Under the pieces are notes generated by a model. It was not told the DNA's origin. It did no database searches and worked only from the letters and a program-made list of their open reading frames with translations. Shown piece after piece: positions 31,886-41,097 of a stretch of DNA of 43,344 bases. Source of the stretch: Suillus spraguei (taxonomy: Eukaryota; Basidiomycota; Agaricomycetes; Boletales; Suillaceae); contig JABCPU010000520.1 of assembly GCA_016800925.1 (NCBI GenBank), forward strand, positions 1 through 43,344, written 5' to 3'. A program made the translations under genes and the position numbers. Position 1 is the first letter of the stretch; every line of letters begins with the position of its first letter.

Positions 31886-32790
31886 ATGTCGACCAAAGAA
31901 TTCGAATACAAGATCGGTCAACCGATTTGTTTTGATGGAGATCGTGATAACTCTCGCGAGTTTATCCAGTCGTGCAATCTGCACTTTGACATCAATGAAA
32001 AGCTTTACACCACCGACAAGCAGAAGATCATCTACATAACATCCTTCATGACCGAGAAGAATGCCAAATCATGGAAGGAACAATTCCTTGAACACGCCCA
32101 ATCTACCGACACTTCGGGACAAAAAGTTGGTTATGGGACGATGGTGGATTTTATGAAGAGCTTCAATGAAGCATTCGAACCAGTGGATACCAGAATGACC
32201 GCGCTTACACGCCTTAGAGATCTCAAGCAAGGAACTGGAGATCTTCATACCTATGTTGCCGACTTTGAGGCACTTGCAGCCAAGCTCATATCACCGATAA
32301 CGCGACGAAGATCCAGTTCTTTCAAGACGGTCTCAACTGGGGTATCCTTACAAAGCTTTTCAATACGGGAGATGTCTCCGAGATATTCAGAGATGTTGTG
32401 TTGCAATGCGTTGCTATTGACAACGCCCATCATCGGCTTAATGCCATGAGGACACGTCATGTTCCACAACAGAAGAAGAAGAACTACGGAAATGCGCGGT
32501 ATATTCCGAACCGCGATTCCAATGCGATGGTCGTAGATCGAATCTCCGACATGGAAAGATCCGAATGCATGAAGAAAGGGCAGTGCTTCGGATGCAGAAA
32601 GACAGGACACCACATCCATAATTGTCCTGATAGAAAGAAGAAGACCCCACTTCAACAAACCGAAGTCAAAGGGAAGAAGAAGATGAAGAGACTGTACGAC
32701 GGGTTGTGCAGGATTTTTGATGTGGAGAAACAAAGATTTGACGTATGTTTCTCCCAATGTAATACTAAGACTTGTACGCGCTGTAGGTGA
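31886..32790 (+). pseudogene. Ty3 Gag, frameshifted
   Basis: The start MSTKEFEYKIGQPICFDGDR is preceded by a 200-bp leader after the LTR. The retrotransposon Gag core (FMTEKNAKSWKEQFLEHAQ, ALTRLRDLKQGTGDLHTYV) runs to about 32283. There a frame change occurs, and the remaining part (GDVSEIFRDVVLQCVAIDNA, then a CCHC zinc knuckle CFGCRKTGHHIHNC at about 32585-32626) is in another frame. Gag packages element RNA into particles; this copy cannot make the full protein. Confidence 0.88.
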
Positions 32791-33630
32791 AAGAAAAGAA
32801 CTTCGTGTCCCAATCACCCTCCACTCGCGTACTCGTTTGAAATCCGTCGACACTACCGCTGTTATCGATTCCGGAGCAGCAGGAACATTCATCTCAGAAG
32901 AGTTTGTGAAACTCCATCAAATCACACGACGAAAACTCAAGGAACCATTTCGAGTTACAACGGCAGATGGAACCCTCATAAAAGGAGGACCAATCACGCA
33001 TTACTGCCTCCTAGTGGTTAAGATTGACGATCGAACCATGTATGGAAAATTCAATATTACCAAACTCGGAAGGAGAGATCAAATCCTCCTTGGAATTCCT
33101 TGGTTACGAGCAATGAACCCAATTATAGATTGGGCTGCTGAAACGCTTGTCCTTTCAAGGACAGAGAAATCAGACGAAATCAAATCGATCTGGACGAAGA
33201 TCGAAAGAAGAACGGGTTGCCTCGACTCTTCAATCATAATAGGTGGCAACATTCCCGTCTTCCGAAACCAGTTATCGTGCCTTCTATTGAAGTGCCCGAA
33301 CATCCTGAACCAGAAGTACGAATGCCACGTACTATTGAACCCACTCCACGTGTACAATTGCCGAGAGCAGTGTCACCGATCCCCCGCGCAGAGAAGCGCA
33401 AGAATGAATCCGAACCCGAGCATCGGGTTGGACAAGAACCTATTGAGCAGCGGCCAATAGAAGAACAGAAGCAAGGAAAAAGGAAACCGGAAGAAGAACT
33501 CTCAGGACGAAGCACCAACGTACCGAAACTAACCAAGTTCTTCGTTCCCCCGAAAACTCTTTCAGCTTCAATTGAAGAAATCCCGATAAGAGAACCCGTG
33601 CCCTCGTTGATCCCAACCGGGATGATGACC
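32740..33630 (+). pseudogene. Ty3 aspartic protease and linker
   Basis: Protease block with AVIDSGAAGTFISEEFVKLH (retroviral-type Asp-Ser-Gly) and the downstream QILLGIPWLRAMNPIIDW of Ty3 elements. It is out of frame with the end of Gag, and around 33220 the frame changes again into a Glu/Pro/Arg-rich linker (VPSIEVPEHPEPEVRMPRTI). Processing enzyme of the Gag-Pol precursor in intact relatives. Confidence 0.88.
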
Positions 33631-33641
33631 AATTCAACACC

Positions 33642-35372
33642 ATGAACGACGTCTGGCATGCACCAGAGGTACGCGAAATTTCCTCGTACGAACTAGGTGA
33701 TGGAGAATTTCTTGTGGAGTACGACACCGATGGGATTAGTATGAGGATCATAGAAGAAGTATCTATGGATACACCCTTGACACGAGATGGAACTTCTCAA
33801 CTCGAACAATCCTCCGACTACTCTGCAAATCCCCTCCCTCCTTTGAAATACAGTAAAAAGCTCAGGAATTCGCTACGGACGAGAAGGAAAAGAAAAAGAA
33901 TCCTTCGAAGAATTGGTCCCGGATTATTTGCACGACTTCGCAGACGTCTTTGCTAAAGACGGACTGAACAAACTACCCCCTGAACGCCCTGGTATCGATC
34001 ATCGGATCGACACCAAACCCGTTTTATCCCTCGTACGTCTAAGGTTTACCCGCTATCGGAAAAAGAACGCGCTGCCGTTAAACGTTTATTGATGAAAACG
34101 TTGCGAAAGGTTTCATCTCAGAATCGAAATCACCTCAAGCCAGTGGTTTCTTCTTCGTGGGAAAGAAGAGTGGAGAATTGCGTCCCTGTCAAGATTATCG
34201 CTACATCAATGATTGGACCGTCAAGAACGCATACCCACTCCCACTCCCCATTTCCCTTGTCGCACGTCTTCATAACGCACGGTTCTTTACGAAAATGGAT
34301 ATTCGGTCCGGTTATAACAACATTCGCATCCATCCTGATGATAGGTGGAAAGCTGCTTTTACCACGGAATTCGGCCTATTTGAACCGAACGTCATGTTCT
34401 TTGGCCTTTGCAATTCCCCAGCAACTTTTCAAGCATACATGAATCGCACCTTTCAACAGGAAATCAATGAAGGATGGATGGTCATCTATATGGACGATAT
34501 CCTGATTTTCTCGACAACAATGGCAGAACACCGTGAGCGGACTAGACGAGTCTTGATGAAAATACGAAAAGAACACTTTTCTTGAAACCGGAGAAATGTA
34601 CCTTCGATGCAGATGAAGTGGAATACCTCGGAATGATAATTCGCCCCGGACAAGTTGCTATGGACACTGCCAAGACCAAGGGAATCTCCGAATGGCCAAC
34701 CCGAAATCTGTAAAAGATGTTCGGTCATTCCTCGGTTTTTGCAACTTCTACCGCACGTTCATTTCCCACTATTCTGACATCGCTAGACCCCTTATCGATT
34801 TGACAAAGAAAGATAAGGCCTTTGAATGGTCAACCGAATGTATGGACACCTTCGAAGAACTGAAACGACGTTTCACATCCCAACCGGTACTCCGTAACCC
34901 TGATCCTTCCCGACAATTTGCCATTGCTACCGACGCTTCGCTTGTAGCAACCGGCGGAGTTCTCCTGCAGACAGATGAGAATGGTGTTTATCACCCTTGT
35001 GCATACCTTTCACAGTCTTTGAACCCTGCAGAGCGCAATTATCAGATCTTTGATAGGGAACTCCTTGCCGTGATCCGGGCATTGAACGAATGGCGTCATT
35101 ATCTCGAAGGAAACCCACACCCCGTCCTGGTATTCACCGACCATAAGAATCTTCTGTACTTTAGAAGTGCACAGAAGCTCACTCGTCGCCAAGCACGTTG
35201 GCAATTGATTTTGTCTATTTACGACATCGAACTGCATCACGTTGCAGGTACTAAATTAGCAGTACCGATGCACTATCTCGCCGGCCTGATTATGACTCTG
35301 GCAAAGACGATAACGAAGACCAAACCCTCCTCCCTGATGCTCTATTCGTTCGTCTTATCGACACCGACTTGA
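33642..35372 (+). pseudogene. Ty3 reverse transcriptase and RNase H
   Basis: The connector ends with an AELxPxR-like lead-in around 33950-34090, in pieces. Reverse transcriptase motifs: [33 protein letters not shown] and the catalytic [11 protein letters not shown] at about 34488. A stop-producing frameshift lies near 34585, after which [20 protein letters not shown] resumes. RNase H follows with [33 protein letters not shown] and [11 protein letters not shown], so the acidic residues are kept. Several frame changes prevent a continuous product. Confidence 0.9.
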
Positions 35373-35499
35373 AGGATGTACTGTCATCCTCTGACCCCTC
35401 GACGATCCTGTCTTCAGACAGCATCTGATGCCCTTGATGGCGTGTGCCTCCCTCCTATGAAATCGGCACTTTCTGACTGGAAGATTGAGGAGAACGTCC

Positions 35500-36580
35500 T
35501 CTATTTTAAGAACGCGCCTATATTCCGCCGGCGCATCGCCCCGATATCCTGAAACGGTATCATGATCATCCTACCGCGGGTCACCCCGGTAGATTCAAAA
35601 CTGAAGAACTCGTGAAACGAGAAGCCTGGTGGCCCGCAATGGGCTCTTATATTCGAAAATACGTTGAGGGTTGCGCCCTCTGTCAGCAAATGAAAACGGA
35701 TACTCACCCCGTTCGCCCCCCGCTCACGCCTATTCCCTCGTCGGCTGTTCGCCCGTTTCCCAGGTCTCCGTTGATCTTATCACCGACCTCCCAGTCTCTG
35801 GAGGCTTGACAGTATCATGGTCATGGTAGACCATGGCCTTACGAAGGGGGTAATTATTATCCCTTGTTTAAAAACTATCACGTCAGAAGGTGTGGCCAAG
35901 CTATTTTTAAACATGTTTACCGACGATTTGGACTCCATGACAAAGTTATCTCGGATCGAGGACCGCAATTCCTATCTCGCTTCTCAAAGGAACTTGCCCG
36001 ACTTCTCGACTACGTCATCGCTCCATCCACGGCTTACCACCCGCAGACTGATGGTCAAACGGAAAGGCTCAATCAAGAACTTGAAACATACCTCGCATTT
36101 ATTGCCGTAACAACCCTGAAGATTGGGTAGAACACCTACCAATCGCCGAATTCGTCCACAACCACCGAAAACACGATGCAAGGAATGCATCACCCTTCTA
36201 TTTGATGATGGGATATGAACCACGTGCTATCCCTCATCTTATCCCTGATTCATCCGTCCCGCAGCAGAAGATCGAGTACGATCTCTGCAGAAGATAAGAG
36301 AAGAAGCAATCGCCTGTCACAACATTGCATGCAGACAATGGCCGAACGATCCCGAGGAGATAAGTACATCCCATGGAAGATCGGAGATAAGGTTTGGCTA
36401 TCTGCCGCTAATCTTAGACTTAAACTCCCATCAAGGAAACTGCACCGAAACGATACGGACCTTTCCCGATCATCGATGTCTTATCTCCCATCACGTTCAC
36501 ACTCAAGCTCCTCCGCAGTGGAAGATTCACCCCACGTTCCATGCTTCTGTCTTATCATCCTATAGCGAAACAGACGTACA
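35500..36580 (+). pseudogene. Ty3 integrase
   Basis: The N-terminal HHCC zinc site is readable (HDHPTAGHPGRFKTEELVKR then CALCQQMK). The catalytic core is spread over frames: [16 protein letters not shown] with the first Asp, [20 protein letters not shown] with the second, and [20 protein letters not shown] with the Glu. The C-terminal domain (GDKVWLSAANLRLK) follows at about 36385. At least three frame changes occur. Confidence 0.9.
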
Positions 36581-36589
36581 CGGACCGAA

Positions 36590-36796
36590 CTTCCCTGAAC
36601 CACCACCTGACATCATCGAAGAAGAAGAAGAATATGAAATCGAAGCAATTCTTTCTCACAAAGGAACCGGCAATCGCCGACGTTATCTCGTTTCCTGGAA
36701 AGGATATCATCGGGAGATAACGAATGGCTCCCAGAAAAGAACTTGAAGAACTCCGCTCGAATCTTGAATGCTTATAAGAAGCAACACGCCCTCTGA
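36590..36796 (+). pseudogene. Chromodomain at the integrase C-terminus
   Basis: Reads EEEYEIEAILSHKG, then RRRYLVSWKGY, then after a frame change NEWLPEKNLKNSARILNAYK and a stop at 36794-36796. The aromatic and WKGY core is typical of chromoviruses, which use the domain to target heterochromatin. The frameshift falls inside the domain. Confidence 0.85.
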
Positions 36797-36847
36797 TTAT
36801 CTTCAGTCAATCAACCGCACTAGCACTTGATCAACTACCACATCGAA

Positions 36848-38050
36848 ATGTCTTTCCCCACTGCCTACATTACACCCGTCGTCGCTGCCACCAATGACTC
36901 CGACTCTGAAACTGAACAATACGGAACCCTCACCACTGAAATCGACAACTCCTCTTACATCGAAGCCGCCATCCTGCGAGGGACATGCCCTTGAAATCGA
37001 AAGAATCTTACTGAACGAGGCGCTTTCCCCGCCTTACTCCTCGTTAACATCATCCGCACCGCAGCATCATCGAAGTCACCGCCAAGGATATCAGAAGCCA
37101 CTACCGACATCGCTTCTTACATCTTCAAAAACGCATTCGTGCTTACGCTATGTTGCTGTTTCCCATTCTTTTAAAAATGATGTTGAAGAAGCTATTCATA
37201 TCATTGCCGAACGTCGAGCAGGCGTTGCTCGACCTCCCTCTCCGCAGGAAGATACGCCACTTCCTATTCCAGCACCCTCATCTTCGCGTGTTTATTCTAG
37301 TCTTGACGCCTTTACTGGCTTATATACTGCTGTCCAAGAGATTGGACAACTCACCAACAAAGTTGTTGAAACGATCCAGCAATCGTTGCTGAAACCAGAG
37401 CAGCTAGAAATCTAGTGGAAGAAGCCATCACCGACTTACAACAAACGCAGTCAAATCTTGCATCTCCTCGAACCCATCTCCAATTCAACGACCAAATTCA
37501 CCGCCCCGATTACAGTCACCCATGAACACCAGCATGGCTATATGAACCATGCACAGAGGAACAGTATGAGGCCGCTAAACTGCTAGGTATCTCCGCCACT
37601 GAGTTGGTAACCCTCGGCCCTCGACTACGTGATCTTCATATACACCCTCCCATGTCTATCCCATCGTCATTCGGCCCTATGGATCCCGTTTCACCAGTCT
37701 TAGTAAAAGACTTCGGTATCACATCTCCCTCTATTGTCCTGACCGAGTTGGGCCTCCGCCCTTTGGGTTAACTTGGAAAGATGAAGGATTTTACGACGCA
37801 CTTCGTGCTTGGGAAAAGCAGCTTGACGATGAACACATTCGTGCAGAGAAAAGGAGGGACTCTAAGCGTCGTGCTGGTCTAGACGAAGCGAAGTATATGA
37901 TGAGCGGATCATTCGCTGATGAAGACTACGAGTTTAGCGATGACCCGTCTACTATGCGAATCAAGATGTGTAAAGCCGGTGACTTTACGTATAAAAAGGG
38001 GGTATGTTACAATCGTACGTGCCCCTATTCATTTTCCTATCTCATTTACC
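36848..38050 (+). pseudogene. Extra coding region between pol and the 3' LTR
   Basis: An ATG at 36848 (MSFPTAYITPVVAATNDSDS) opens 51 bp after the pol stop. The readable pieces include IDNSSYIEAAILRG, then after a frame change LTERGAFPALLLVNIIRTAA and TTDIASYIFKNAFVLT, then AVQEIGQLTNKVVETIQQSL. The final piece, WKDEGFYDALRAWEKQLDDE with a charged helix and ADEDYEFSDDPSTMRIKM, runs through the polypurine tract into the 3' LTR. It is predicted mostly helical and strongly charged; no known domain recognised. Protein-like composition across 1.1 kb suggests a former third ORF of about 380 residues. Function unknown. Alternative: a captured host fragment. Confidence 0.5.
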
Positions 38051-38475
38051 ATGTATATTACATAACATGACTCTGACTCATATGCTCAACGCATCTGTAC
38101 TATAGTTGCCTTCCTCCTTTGGATACGCACTTACGTTCTCACGCCTCTCTTGGTCTGTGCGCACATATTGGTCTATTTAAGCACAGTGTACTTGTAGTAG
38201 ATTCCTACTTTAATCTTACTGGGTTTTACCTGGAATCTCCTTCGCTTAGGTCTCCAACTAAGTCGTCTTGAATCATCTCTAAGTCTAAGCACTCCTTAGC
38301 CTTAGTCTTTATTCTCGCGGATACCTCTTAGACTGTCTTTGAGGCTGAACCCTTGATCGTACTTGGAACGCGTTCCTAGTACTTTCACCTTGTTCTCTTT
38401 TGAACATTGTAAGAACTCCCAGCAGACCGTCTGTGTCTTTCACTGTCGCTGGTGACACCACCCCAGTTCGTAACA
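38005..38475 (+). repeat. 3' LTR
   Basis: 471 bp, same ends as the 5' LTR, with small differences (for example cgtacgtgcccctattcatt against cgtatgtgcccctatctatt). Preceded by a polypurine tract, aaaaaggggg. Confidence 0.9.
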
Positions 38476-38825
38476 CAACACAAGCCTCGCACCCACTTTC
38501 CACATTCTACAAGATAACCTAAGCGCCATAAAGGCCATTTCAAGAGATCACTTGCTGCTCCCAGAACTTGGTATGCTTCACTCAAATTTCGGGGGTTGGA
38601 ACTGGGTGTCTCATATTGACTGAATTGTGTGTCGAGACCCGGGTCTATGGAACTCCGAACTTGGTATGCTTCATCTGATTTTTGGGGGTTGGAGCTGGGT
38701 GTCTTGTAGGGCAACACAAGCCTCGCACCTCAGTTTCCACATTCTACAAGACAACCTAAGCGCCATAAAAGGCCATGTCAAGACAGCACCTGCTGCTCCG
38801 GGAACTCAGTAACTGTGATTTATTA
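38476..38825. repeat. Tandem duplication next to the 3' LTR
   Basis: A block with cacaagcctcgcacc, cacattctacaaga and aacctaagcgccataaa occurs at 38479-38560 and again at 38717-38800. Between them aacttggtatgcttca plus ggggttgga.ctgggtgtct occurs twice (about 38567 and 38659). Non-coding. Confidence 0.75.
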
Positions 38826-38879
38826 CCTCCTCTGATTCGGATGATATGCAACTCCCTCAGCTCCGTCATGTCTACAATT

Positions 38880-39290
38880 ATCATACACATGGGCCCACCT
38901 GTCTATATTTTATACCACCCTCGGCCCACCCATCTAATATAATATACTGTACAACACCCTCGGCCCACCCGTCTAATAAATATTTATATAACACTCTTGG
39001 CCCACCCGTCTAATACCCGTCTAATTTAATATGTGTCTGGGCCCACCCATGTATGTGATAACAAGTACCCTTCACATACCTGTCTATTTGATACACATCT
39101 ACCTTGATACACCCATCTACATGATATCCAACTACCTCGGCCCATCCATCTACCGGATATTCATGTACATCGGCCCACTCATCTACTCTACATATTCCTT
39201 GCATGGGCCCACCCGCTGTCATCGTGAATAATATTCCTCCCAGCCCATCCGTCATCAATGAGGATATTTCTACCATGGGCCCATGGTCCG
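38880..39290. repeat. Degenerate minisatellite with ggcccaccc(g/a)tcta core
   Basis: About ten to twelve copies of a 30-45 bp unit with the core ggcccacccgtctaata, separated by AT-rich stretches of changing length. The copies diverge toward the right. Non-coding. Confidence 0.75.
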
Positions 39291-39366
39291 CTGGCCTGTA
39301 TCATATGGGATATTATGCACGTCCGTTCACTTGTATAATATGGAGATAGTTCACTGTAATATGTGT

Positions 39367-39540
39367 TAATCTCTATTCTCGTAGAACCTCTTAGACTTGT
39401 CTTTGAGGCTGAACCCTTGATAGTACTCGGAACGTGTTCCTTGTACTTTCACCTTGTCCCTTTCTGGACATTGTAGAACTTCCCAGCAGACTGTCTGTGT
39501 CCTTTCACTGTCGCTGGTAACGCCACCCCAGTTCGTAACA
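39367..39540 (+). repeat. LTR fragment of the same Ty3 family
   Basis: Matches the last 170 bp of the 3' LTR (cctcttagacttgtctttga to cagttcgtaaca), with more differences than the two full LTRs show. It is a truncated solo LTR. Confidence 0.85.
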
Positions 39541-39929
39541 TGGACATCTGGATCCATCACGCAACTCCTTCCAGATCTTTGGACATATACCTACTCCTGA
39601 AATAAGGGGCATTACTTGGGACAAGGGCACAGTGCACAAACTGAGGCCAAAGCCCTTTGGATCTTTCACCCTTTGAGTACGGTCTTAACAGGATAAGTGG
39701 AGGCAGGACCAGTGTCTTGATAACTGAGGGTCTTATATAAAAGCGTGTAAGGAATGTAATGACACCACAATTACACTGGGATAAGACTTCTTGCCAGTCC
39801 TCAATTAACACGGTCTATGACTTTTCTAGTTTTCATGGTAGATAACGTGTGAGTTCTTGGGAGGCCTGCTAAACCAATCTAGTGATTAACTTAGCTGGAG
39901 CTATCTTCAGAAATCTGCTCTTGGAAAAC
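39541..39929. other. Non-coding, unassigned
   Basis: No gene or mobile-element motif recognised. A phrase tactcctgaaata at 39590 recurs at 40440, hinting at a further diffuse repeat. Confidence 0.35.
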
Positions 39930-40225
39930 TGAGCCTAGGGTAGACTTTCTAGGCTGGGAACTGGGTGTACGTGGATAGATTTGTCTAGGAAAGATCCTTC
40001 TAGGCAATAAACTGGGTGTGAAATAGATTGGCCTAGGAATGAACCTTCTAGGCAGTGGACTTGGGAACTTGGGTAGATTTGTCTAGGAATGAACCTTCTA
40101 GACAATAGACTTGGGCACTTGAATAGATTGGCCTAGGAATGATCCTTCTAGGCACTAGACTTGGGAACTTGGGTAGAGTTGTCTAGGAATGAACCTTCTA
40201 GACAATAGACTGGGATAGTATTCTC
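39930..40225. repeat. About 60-bp minisatellite with alternating unit types
   Basis: Five copies of a unit of about 60 bp built from gtctaggaatgaaccttcta, ggcaatagact and tgggaacttgggtagat. Units with 'ttggcctagg' and units with 'ttgtctagg' alternate, so the higher-order period is about 120 bp. Confidence 0.8.
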
Positions 40226-41097
40226 AAAGATATGAGAATAGAATACATGGACCAGATAGTGGCTGGTCAAAGACATGAACTGGAGAGACGTGGTCTCTAA
40301 TATAACTGACTATTTTCCTAGGTATAATATATACCTAGCTTTGAAAATAGTATAACAATGATCTCAAGGGAATTCGTTACCCTGCACTTGGTTTAACAAT
40401 GCTTCAAAGTGACTAACTTTGCAAGCCTTGAGAAATATTTACTCCTGAAATATAGTGACAAGTGGGAGATCCTATTTTTTTGGGGGGGAGAATGGGCTCC
40501 TTTTATACATATAGCATGGGAAAATAGTTATGTAAGCTGATATAGAGAGAACCAATCAAAATATTATCAAACTCAAAAAGAATAGGAATAAAAGGAAAAG
40601 GTGAGCCATGACATCATATATGACATCATAGTGGAGCAGAATGTTCTAGAAATGAAATGGAACTGTCCAGAATGAAGTGAATCATCATGATATCATACCC
40701 TGTGGGTACAATTTTATGAAGTGTTTGGGGTGTCAAGGCCCTAATAATAAGAAATAGTAAGGGAAAAATGGAGAAGAAGAGACAAGAATAATAGTACATG
40801 GAAACAGGTGAAACATAGATTGTTTTTTGGTAGGTTTTGTAGGCTTTGAACTTTTCTCTATGGTTTTCTCTAGCCAAAGTGAATAAGCCAAAGGTAAGGC
40901 TATAACCTAAACCTTCAATCTTCTTCTCACATCAACTAGGTCATTATGTGATTCCCATCTCACATATGACTTTTCTTCAAACAATGCAGATTTGTGAATT
41001 AGCAGAAATGTCTGGAAGTGTTTGAACCAAGGTATGGTACCATGGTATGGGTTGACTAGTCTGAGAGCTAAGCTAACAGACATGGTCTTTTGTGGGT
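40226..41097. other. AT-rich non-coding DNA
   Basis: No recognisable coding sequence on either strand. A direct repeat of atgacatcatatatgacatcat lies at about 40608-40630. A minus-strand frame at 40626-40877 is AT-rich, hydrophobic and not convincing. Confidence 0.4.

Larger units (their letters stand above)
31214..38475 (+). mobile_element. Ty3-type LTR retrotransposon with chromodomain (chromovirus), decayed
   Basis: About 7.26 kb bounded by LTRs 31214-31687 and 38005-38475 that start tgttac and end gtaaca. The internal order is gag with zinc knuckle, protease, reverse transcriptase, RNase H, integrase, chromodomain, then an extra coding region before the 3' LTR. There are many frameshifts in gag and pol, and the LTRs differ by substitutions and small indels, so it is an old, non-autonomous copy. 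The 5-bp flanks (gttaa and caaca) do not match. Confidence 0.92.

Noticed and set aside
31209..38480. 5-bp target-site duplication of the Ty3 element
   Set aside because: Flanks gttaa and caaca do not match.
38880..39290. Repeat cluster considered as a CRISPR array
   Set aside because: Units diverge, spacing varies, and the context is a eukaryotic retroelement region; no Cas genes and no identical repeats.
40626..41097. Possible kinase catalytic lobe continuing the FunK1-like gene
   Set aside because: No glycine loop, no VAIK-type Lys, no HRD or DFG motif; sequence is AT-rich and low in complexity.
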